This document shows, in pieces, positions 1-5,317 of a stretch of DNA of 9,691 bases. Positions within the stretch are counted from its first letter, which is position 1. Each line of letters begins with the position of its first letter. The stretch covers positions 1-9,691 of the forward strand of contig CANKBT010000102.1 of NCBI GenBank assembly GCA_947479995.1, in the 5' to 3' direction. This stretch comes from Frankiaceae bacterium (lineage in GTDB: Bacteria; Actinomycetota; Actinomycetes; Mycobacteriales; SCTD01). A program made the position numbers and the translations under genes. The notes beneath the pieces were generated by a model. That model had not been told where the DNA came from. It worked only from the letters and a program-made list of their open reading frames with translations, and did not search any database.

Positions 1-1556
1 GCACCGCCCTGGGTGCCCGCGCCGCCCGGGGCGGCCGCCGGCCCGACGGTCGGCGGCGCGGCGGCGCCGGGCACGACGGCGCCGAGCGCGGTGAGCACCT
101 CGGCGGCGGCCCGCTCGCCGGAGGAGATCGCCCCGTCCATGTAGCCGTGCCAGTAGGCGGCCGTCTCGGTGCCGGCCCAGTGCACCCGGCCGACCGGGTC
201 GCGGAAGGCCGAGCGGTACTGCGTGAGCACCCCCGGCGGCAGCACGTGCACGGGGCCGCCGCGCGACCACCGCTCGGCCGTCCAGTCCTGCACGACGACG
301 TCGAGGGGCTCGGCCGCCTGCGGGCCGAAGAACTGCACGAGCTGGGCGACCACGTCGGCGGCGAGGCGGTCGAGGTCGGCGCCGTACGCGCGCAGGTCGT
401 CGGCGCCGACGAAGGCCAGCAGGCCGCCGGGCGTGCCGGCGACGGGCGAGACGTCGTAGCAGATGCGGGCCGGGCCGGTGTCGCAGACGACGGCGCCCGA
501 CAGGCCGTCGGCCCGCCAGAACGGCGTCGGGTAGACCGCCTCCACCTTGGCCAGCACGCCCTGCGGCGAGCGCTGCACGTACTGCTCGCGGGCGCGCGGC
601 AGCGGCGGGTCGTACGCCAGGTGCCCCGACAGCACGGGCGGCACCGCCACGACCACGTGGGCGGCGCGGACGACGACGCCGTCGGCGGTGACCGTCACGC
701 CGGTGGCGTCCTGCGCCACCGCCCGCACCGGCGCGGCGAGCCGCACGCGGTCGCCGAGGGCCTCGGCCATGCGCAGCGACATCGTCTGCGCGCCCAGCAC
801 GAACCGCCGGGCCTGAGCGCCGTCGCGCACGTTGATGAGCCGCTCGAAGCTGCCCGGGTTCGCCTCGTCGCCGGAGGTCGCGACGTACCAGAGGGCGTAG
901 AGCAGGCTGATCTCGCGGGCGTCCGCGCCGAAGATCGCGACGAGCGCCGACCGCGCGACCTCGCGCACCTGCGGGTTGACGGTGCGGGTGCGCAGGAACT
1001 CGTCGAAGGTCATCGCGTCCCACGCGGCCGCCTGCGCCGCCTCCCACGGCGCGTCGACCGGCACCGTCGACGCCATCTGGTCGACGAGGGTGACGACGAG
1101 CAGCAGGTCGGGGAGCAGCAGCGGGTCGAGCGGCGCGCCGCCGGTGGGGCCGGCGTCGCTGTAGGTGGAGCGCATGCCCATGCCGACGTAGACGGCGTCG
1201 CCGTCGTTGGGCTGCTCGAAGACCTCGAGGCCGAGCTCGTCGGCCAGGGCGGCCACGCGGTTCTGCGTCGGGCCGATCCAGGTGCCGCCGAGGTCGCCGA
1301 CGCCGCCCTCGGCGAAGGCCTTGTTGAGCGTGCGGCCGCCCACCCGGTCGCGGGCCTCCAGCACGACGACGCTGCGGCCGGCCGCCACCAGCCGGCGCGC
1401 GGTGACGAGCCCGGCGAGCCCGGCGCCGACCACGCAGACGTCCACCTCGACCGGTGCGGCCGGCGCCGCCGACGCCGCGCCCGGCCCCGCGAGCACGGCC
1501 GCGCCCACCCCTGCCGCCGTCGCGCCGAGCAGTCCCCGCCGTGTGACCCCGGTCAT
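1..1556 (-). CDS. Tat-exported flavin monoamine oxidase (C-terminus beyond left edge)
   Basis: FAD-dependent amine oxidase of the MAO/polyamine oxidase family, expected to oxidise a primary or secondary amine to an imine with O2 giving H2O2; the substrate cannot be read from sequence. The N-terminus carries a twin-arginine signal (TRRGLLG, residues 5-11, then an Ala/Gly-rich stretch ending near residue 31), so export in folded, FAD-loaded form is likely. The dinucleotide-binding motif GAGLAG is at residues 44-49, E67 ends the second strand and the GGR motif is at 73-75. The C-terminal FAD-contact segment GTET (462-465) and HGYMDGAISSGERAA (from 470) is intact. After it the frame continues in an Ala/Pro/Gly-rich tail, open to base 1, so at least 518 residues and no stop seen. 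Where relatives often have RGCPV, this protein has RGGPV (G433, G434), arguing against cysteine-linked FAD. Start is ATG at 1556; no strong Shine-Dalgarno is visible. It is divergent from the PBP gene. Family is sure, substrate unknown. Confidence 0.93.
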   Translation of the reverse strand, partial: MTGVTRRGLLGATAAGVGAAVLAGPGAASAAPAAPVEVDVCVVGAGLAGLVTARRLVAAGRSVVVLEARDRVGGRTLNKAFAEGGVGDLGGTWIGPTQNRVAALADELGLEVFEQPNDGDAVYVGMGMRSTYSDAGPTGGAPLDPLLLPDLLLVVTLVDQMASTVPVDAPWEAAQAAAWDAMTFDEFLRTRTVNPQVREVARSALVAIFGADAREISLLYALWYVATSGDEANPGSFERLINVRDGAQARRFVLGAQTMSLRMAEALGDRVRLAAPVRAVAQDATGVTVTADGVVVRAAHVVVAVPPVLSGHLAYDPPLPRAREQYVQRSPQGVLAKVEAVYPTPFWRADGLSGAVVCDTGPARICYDVSPVAGTPGGLLAFVGADDLRAYGADLDRLAADVVAQLVQFFGPQAAEPLDVVVQDWTAERWSRGGPVHVLPPGVLTQYRSAFRDPVGRVHWAGTETAAYWHGYMDGAISSGERAAAEVLTALGAVVPGAAAPPTVGPAAAPGGAGTQGG

Positions 1557-1605
1557 GCCGGCCACGGTCCCACGCCCTGCCCGCCGAGGGTGGTCGGATG
1601 GCGCG
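1557..1605. promoter_or_regulatory. Short divergent intergenic region, presumed two-way promoter
   Basis: Only 49 bp separate the ATG of the amine oxidase from the preferred GTG of the penicillin-binding lipoprotein, so the promoters must be packed here or lie inside the opposing genes. GAGGG at 1586-1590 is the only Shine-Dalgarno-like stretch on the plus strand, 15 nt before the GTG, which is long. I see no convincing -10/-35 pair. The region is called regulatory from gene arrangement alone. Confidence 0.3.
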
Positions 1606-3477
1606 GTGCGCCGTCCCGCCCTCGTGCTCGCCCTCGCCCTGCTGCCCCTGACCGCCTGCGGCGACGACGGACCGGGCCCCGCCGGCGCCGCCGAGGCGCT
1701 CGCCGCCGGGCTGGAGGCCCGCGACCTGGCCGGGGTGCCGCTCACCGGCGACGCGCCCGACCCGCAGGCCGACCTCGCGGTCGCCACCGAGGGGCTCGGC
1801 GCGCGCCCGCTCGCCGTCGACGTCCGCGAGGTCACCGAGGACGACGGCACCGCGACCGCCCGGCTGGCCCTGTCGTGGGACGTCGGCGGGCCGCAGCCCT
1901 GGGCGTACGAGACGCGGGCCGAGCTGGTGCGCGAGCAGGAGCAGTGGCGCGTGCGCTGGTCGCCGGCCGTCGTGCACCCCGACCGCGTCGAGGGCGACCG
2001 GCTGCGCGCGAGCGTGGTCGACGCGCCCCGCGGCGAGGTGCTCGGCGCCGGGGGCGAGGTGCTCGTCACCGACCGCCCGGTGCAGCGCGTCGGCCTCGAC
2101 AAGGCGCGGGTCGACCCGGCGCAGGTCGCGGCGTCGGCCACGGCCCTGGCGCAGGCCGTCGACGTCGACCCGGCCGGCTACGCCGCGCGCGCCCAGGCCG
2201 CCGGGCCGCGGGCCTTCGTCGAGGCGGTCGTGCTGCGCGACGACGGCAGCGAGCCGCTCGCGAGCCTCGACGTGCGGGCCGTGCCCGGCGCCGTGCTGCT
2301 GCCTGACGCGCTGCCGCTCGCGCCCACCCGCACCTTCGCCCGCCCGCTGCTCGGCGCCGTCGGCGACGCCACCGCCGAGGTGGTCGAGGGCTCCGGCGGC
2401 GCGGTGCAGCCCGGGCAGCAGGTGGGGCTGTCCGGCCTGCAGCAGCAGTACGACGCGCAGCTGCGCGGCACGCCCGGGACCACCGTCGAGCTCGTGCGGG
2501 CCGACGAGACCGCCGGCCGCGTCGAGCTGTTCCGCAGCGCGGCGGTGGCGGGCACCCCGCTGCGGCTCACGCTCGACGCCGGGCTGCAGACCGCCGCCGA
2601 GGCCGTGCTCGCGGGCGTCGCGCCGGCCAGCGCGGTCGTCGCGCTGCGCCCCTCGACCGGCGAGGTGCTGGCCGCGGCGAGCGGCCCGGGCGGCGACGGC
2701 CTGAGCACCGCGACCGTCGGCCAGTACGCGCCCGGCTCGACCTCCAAGGTCGTCACGAGCCTGGCGCTGCTGCGCACCGGCGCGACGCCCGAGACGGTGC
2801 TGCCGTGCACGCCGACGCTCACCGTCGACGGCCGGGCCTTCCGCAACTACTCCGACTTCCCGGCGAGCGGCCTCGGCGACGTGCCGCTGCGCCGCGCCCT
2901 CGCCGACTCGTGCAACACCGCCTTCCTGTCGGCCCGCGACCGGGTCGACGCCGCCGCCCTCGCCGACGCGGCGGCGAGCCTCGGCGTCGGCGGCGAGGCC
3001 GACCTGGGCTTCCCGGCGTCGCTCGGCGACTACCCCGCCGAGGGCTCGGCGACGGCGCAGGCCGCGGCGCTCATCGGGCAGGGCGAGGTGATCGCCACGC
3101 CGCTGTCGGTCGCGACCGTCGCCGCCTCGATCGCCGCCGGCCGCACCGTCACCCCGCGCCTGGTCGCCGACGCGCCCGACGCCCCCGCCCCGCCGACGCC
3201 GCTCACCGCCGAGGAGGCGGCGGCGCTGCGCGGCCTGCTGCGCGGCGTCGTCGAGACCGGCAGCGCGTCCTTCCTCGCCGACGTGCCGGGCGAGCCGGTC
3301 GGGGCCAAGACCGGCACCGCGGAGTACGGCAGCGACACCCCGCCGCGCACCCGCGCCTGGATGCTCGCGGTGCAGGGCGACCTCGCGGTCGCGGTGCTCG
3401 TGGAGGACGGCGCGAGCGGCTCGCAGACCGCCGGGCCGCTGCTCGAGGCCTTCCTGCGGGCCGTGCCCGGCGCCTGA
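1606..3477 (+). CDS. Penicillin-binding lipoprotein, class B transpeptidase (PBP-lipo/MecA-like)
   Basis: DD-transpeptidase that would cross-link peptidoglycan on the outer face of the membrane. From the GTG start it is 623 aa and begins with a lipoprotein signal: MRRPALVLALALLPLTAC, lipobox LTAC with lipidated Cys18. An NTF2-like MecA_N-type domain follows (about residues 24-125), then a dimerisation/pedestal region ending in the conserved LSGLQQQYDAQLRGTPG stretch (Y282), then the transpeptidase domain from about 315. All three active-site motifs are present: S378-T-S-K381 (acylated Ser378), S435-C-N437 and K568-T-G-T571. Domain order and length resemble the mycobacterial PBP-lipo Rv2864c (about 600 aa). 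There is no glycosyltransferase domain, so it depends on another polymerase. Start choice: GTG 1606 gives a standard short lipoprotein signal. An in-frame ATG at 1555 would add 17 residues and overlap the divergent gene's start codon; it cannot be excluded. The gene stands alone and ends in a hairpin shared with the convergent oxidoreductase. Confidence 0.94.
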   Translation: MRRPALVLALALLPLTACGDDGPGPAGAAEALAAGLEARDLAGVPLTGDAPDPQADLAVATEGLGARPLAVDVREVTEDDGTATARLALSWDVGGPQPWAYETRAELVREQEQWRVRWSPAVVHPDRVEGDRLRASVVDAPRGEVLGAGGEVLVTDRPVQRVGLDKARVDPAQVAASATALAQAVDVDPAGYAARAQAAGPRAFVEAVVLRDDGSEPLASLDVRAVPGAVLLPDALPLAPTRTFARPLLGAVGDATAEVVEGSGGAVQPGQQVGLSGLQQQYDAQLRGTPGTTVELVRADETAGRVELFRSAAVAGTPLRLTLDAGLQTAAEAVLAGVAPASAVVALRPSTGEVLAAASGPGGDGLSTATVGQYAPGSTSKVVTSLALLRTGATPETVLPCTPTLTVDGRAFRNYSDFPASGLGDVPLRRALADSCNTAFLSARDRVDAAALADAAASLGVGGEADLGFPASLGDYPAEGSATAQAAALIGQGEVIATPLSVATVAASIAAGRTVTPRLVADAPDAPAPPTPLTAEEAAALRGLLRGVVETGSASFLADVPGEPVGAKTGTAEYGSDTPPRTRAWMLAVQGDLAVAVLVEDGASGSQTAGPLLEAFLRAVPGA

Positions 3478-3510
3478 CCCGCGCGCGGTCCGTGTCGAGG
3501 CGCGGGGTCA
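3475..3510. terminator. Hairpin spanning both convergent stop codons
   Basis: The arms are TGACCCGCGC (3475-3484) and GCGCGGGGTCA (3500-3510), complementary except for one bulged base, with a 15-nt interior that can pair further. The left arm begins with the PBP stop codon and the right arm is the reverse complement of the oxidoreductase stop codon. Only 30 bp lie between the two genes. It probably acts as a bidirectional terminator or as a protective 3' hairpin; no T-tract follows on either strand, which is common in high-GC actinobacteria. Confidence 0.6.
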
Positions 3511-4491
3511 GCCTGCCGCGGCCACCGCGGCCACCGCGGCGCGCACGTCCTCGGCGACGAGGTCGCCGTGCACCGCGGCCCCCGCGAAGGTGCCGGCCGC
3601 CGCCGCGGTGACCACCTGCGCCCGGGCCTCCGCCAGGTTGCCCACCGCCCAGACGCCCGGCACGGACGTCCTCCCGGTCGGGTCGACCGGCACGGAGGCG
3701 GCGACGACGCGCCCGGCGACCTCCTGCTCGACGAGCGCGAGGCCGAGGTCGTCCAGCAGGTCGGCGCGCCCCGCCATGACGGTCTGCACCGCCAGCGCCT
3801 GCAGCGGCACCTGCTCGCCCGAGGCCAGCCGCGCGCCGGTCAGCCCCTCCGGCCCGGCCTCGACCGCGACCACCTCGCCCTCGACGACCCGCACGCCGCG
3901 CGCCCGCAGCCCGGCGAGCTCCTCCTCCGGCAGCGCGGTGCCGTGCGCGAGCACCACCAGGTCGTCGGTGAGCTCGCGGAACAGCTGCGCCTGGTGCACC
4001 GCCAGCGGGTGCGTCACCAGCACCCCCACGGTGCGGTCGCGGACCTCCCAGCCGTGGCAGAACGGGCAGTGCAGCACGTCGACGCCCCACCGCTCGGCCA
4101 GCCCCGGCACGTCCGGCAGCACGTCGACCAGCCCGGTCGCCAGCACCAGCCGGCGGGCCCGCACGGCCGACCCGTCGGCGAGCTCGACGGCGAACCCGTC
4201 CCCGCTGGGCCGCGCGCGCACCACCCGCCCCGGCCGCACCTCCCCGCCGTACGACGCGACCTCCGCGCGCCCGTCGGCGAGCAGCTGCGCCGGCGCCACC
4301 CCGTCGCGACCGAGGTACGCGTGCACCCCGGCCGCCGGCGCGTTGCGCGGCTCCCCGGCGTCGACCACCAGCACCCGGCGCCGCGAGCGCGCCAGCACCA
4401 GCGCCGCGCTCAGGCCGGCGGCGCCGCCGCCGACCACCACGACGTCCTGCGTCTCCTGCGTGTCCTGCGTCTCGTGCGTGTCCCTGTCCAT
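3508..4491 (-). CDS. Thioredoxin-reductase-like NAD(P)/FAD oxidoreductase with CPFC motif
   Basis: Flavoprotein disulfide reductase of the class II thioredoxin reductase fold, 327 aa from ATG 4491; a GTG at 4500 would add three residues. FAD-binding GGGAAG is at residues 21-26, the LATGLVDVLPDVPG linker near 117-130, the redox-active pair C142-P-F-C145 sits in HCPFCHGWEVRD, and the second FAD segment reads VPGVWAVGNLAEA near the C-terminus. The HCPxCHGWEVRD signature marks a subgroup separate from TrxB itself; its disulfide partner is not known to me. The usual nucleotide-binding glycine loop appears altered: GVLVTHPLAVHQ with His161 where I recall relatives having Gly. The first 16-17 residues are a low-complexity extension encoded by a 9-bp tandem repeat. 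It lies 60 bp downstream of the XRE-cupin gene on the same strand and is probably co-transcribed with it or controlled by it, suggesting a redox or small-molecule response. No clear Shine-Dalgarno precedes the ATG. Confidence 0.88.
   Translation of the reverse strand: MDRDTHETQDTQETQDVVVVGGGAAGLSAALVLARSRRRVLVVDAGEPRNAPAAGVHAYLGRDGVAPAQLLADGRAEVASYGGEVRPGRVVRARPSGDGFAVELADGSAVRARRLVLATGLVDVLPDVPGLAERWGVDVLHCPFCHGWEVRDRTVGVLVTHPLAVHQAQLFRELTDDLVVLAHGTALPEEELAGLRARGVRVVEGEVVAVEAGPEGLTGARLASGEQVPLQALAVQTVMAGRADLLDDLGLALVEQEVAGRVVAASVPVDPTGRTSVPGVWAVGNLAEARAQVVTAAAAGTFAGAAVHGDLVAEDVRAAVAAVAAAG
4444..4488 (-). repeat. Imperfect 9-bp tandem repeat inside the oxidoreductase 5' end
   Basis: Plus-strand units are GTCCTGCGT, CTCCTGCGT, GTCCTGCGT, CTCGTGCGT and a degenerate GTCCCTGTC. 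The unit is a multiple of three, so copy changes keep frame. On the minus strand it encodes the hydrophilic D/E-T-Q/H run directly after the start methionine and before the FAD-binding strand. Confidence 0.8.
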
Positions 4492-4534
4492 GCCGCGCAC
4501 CGTGCACGACGCCGTGCCCGTACGGCCAGTCCCG

Positions 4535-4549
4535 TTGCCAGGACGGCAA
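4535..4549. promoter_or_regulatory. Inverted repeat TTGCC-N5-GGCAA upstream of the oxidoreductase
   Basis: TTGCC (4535-4539) and GGCAA (4545-4549) are perfect complements around AGGAC. The element lies in the gap between the XRE-cupin stop and the oxidoreductase ATG, 44-58 nt before that ATG on the minus strand, a position suited to an operator. It could equally be a small intercistronic hairpin or chance; 5-bp arms are short for this base composition. Confidence 0.3.
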
Positions 4550-4551
4550 GG

Positions 4552-5139
4552 TCAGCGCCGGCGCGGGGCCGCCTTGACGTGCATGCGCTCGCCCTGCGGG
4601 CCGAACAGGCCGAGCAGCTCGACCGGCCGGTCCGTCGGGTTCACGAGCGCGTGCGGCACGTGCGTGTCGAACTCCGCCACCTCGCCCGGCCCGAGCACGA
4701 CCTCCTGCTCGCCGAGCAGCAGCGTGAGGCGGCCCTCGAGCACGTAGACCCAGTCGTAGCCCTCGTGGGTCTGCCGCTCCGGCGGCCGGCCCGGCCAGCG
4801 GGGCGGGATGACGACCTTGTACGCCTGCAGGCCGCCCGGCCGCCGGGTCAGCGCCACGAAGACCATGCCGTCGCGCTCCACCGGGGCGAAGCGCAGCCGC
4901 GGGTCGCCGGTGGCCGGCGCGTCGACGAGGTCGTCGAGGGCGACCCGGTGCGCGCGGGCCAGCAGCAGGAGCAGCTCGAGCGTCGGGCGGCGCTGCCCCG
5001 ACTCCAGCCGCGACAGCGTGCTCGTCGAGATGCCCGTCGCCGTGGCGAGCCGCGCGAGCGTCGTGCCCCGCTCCTGGCGCAGCGCGCGCAGCCGCGGGCC
5101 GACCGCGCCGATCACCTGCGAGACGTCGTCGTCGGCCAT
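4552..5139 (-). CDS. XRE-family regulator with C-terminal cupin sensor domain
   Basis: Cytoplasmic DNA-binding transcription factor, 195 aa. An HTH_XRE domain covers about residues 14-70; the recognition-helix region is ISTSTLSRLESG (37-48), followed by the typical RRPTLELLLLLARA. A linker leads to a cupin_2 beta-barrel (about 105-182) with motif 1 around H125-EGYDWVYVLEG and motif 2 around GPGEVAEFDTHVPHALVN (from 150, His163). The cupin normally binds a small ligand or metal and sets DNA binding. Length and layout fit the HTH-cupin family with no truncation. The ligand is not predictable. Start is ATG at 5139, preceded by CGCGG rather than a clear Shine-Dalgarno. The next gene on the strand, the CPFC oxidoreductase, is the most likely target, with autoregulation through the 13-bp direct repeats just upstream; both ideas are inference from position. 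Confidence 0.92.
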   Translation of the reverse strand: MADDDVSQVIGAVGPRLRALRQERGTTLARLATATGISTSTLSRLESGQRRPTLELLLLLARAHRVALDDLVDAPATGDPRLRFAPVERDGMVFVALTRRPGGLQAYKVVIPPRWPGRPPERQTHEGYDWVYVLEGRLTLLLGEQEVVLGPGEVAEFDTHVPHALVNPTDRPVELLGLFGPQGERMHVKAAPRRR

Positions 5140-5167
5140 GCCGCGAGTCTGCCCACCCGCCCGTACC

Positions 5168-5206
5168 GCCCGTCACCGGCGCGCGTCACGGGTGCGCGTC
5201 ACGGGC
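5168..5206. repeat. Three 13-bp direct repeats upstream of the XRE-cupin gene
   Basis: Two contiguous near-identical units, GCGCGTCACGGGT (5181-5193) and GCGCGTCACGGGC (5194-5206), follow a weaker third, GCCCGTCACCGGC (5168-5180, 10 of 13 matching the middle unit). The first unit ends 29 nt before the regulator's ATG, in the region where its promoter should be. Tandem spacing of 13 bp could be an array of regulator sites; it may also be a simple slippage duplication. Confidence 0.55.
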
Positions 5207-5236
5207 CGAGCCCACTGCTCCGTACGGCGGCTTGCG

Positions 5237-5278
5237 GGGGTTACCCGCGGGTAGCATCCTGGGGTTACCGACGGGTAG
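5237..5278 (+). promoter_or_regulatory. Paired GGGGTTACCnnCGGGTAG boxes before fadE5
   Basis: Two 18-bp boxes, 5237-5254 and 5261-5278, match at 16 of 18 positions and are offset by 24 bp. The first contains the perfect 12-bp palindrome TACCCGCGGGTA (5242-5253); the second is an imperfect version, TACCGACGGGTA. They end 40 nt before the fadE5 ATG. Palindromic form suggests an operator, perhaps for a TetR- or GntR-type beta-oxidation regulator. Each box also ends in GGGTAG, like the -10 of actinobacterial sigma-B/F promoters, and GGCTT lies 15 nt before the first GGGTAG. Operator, promoter, or both, remain open. Confidence 0.55.
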
Positions 5279-5317
5279 GCGCATGGCCGCCCGAACGAGA
5301 CCAGGAGCGAGCTGGCC

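Noticed and set aside
1555..1605. Upstream ATG as the PBP start
   Set aside because: It would add 17 residues, including charged and Trp residues, ahead of an already complete lipoprotein signal. It is kept as an alternative in the gene entry, not as the call.
147..2306. Plus-strand open frame of 719 codons over the amine oxidase and start of the PBP
   Set aside because: It is antisense to one clear gene and out of frame with another; its composition is typical of high-GC shadow frames.
5168..5278. CRISPR-like or replication-iteron array
   Set aside because: There are only three 13-bp units without spacers and two unrelated 18-bp boxes; no cas or replication gene is near. Local regulatory repeats explain it better.
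5283..5317. ATG at 5283 as a leader peptide or upstream start for fadE5
   Set aside because: It is out of frame with fadE5, has no Shine-Dalgarno and its frame runs on as a shadow of fadE5.
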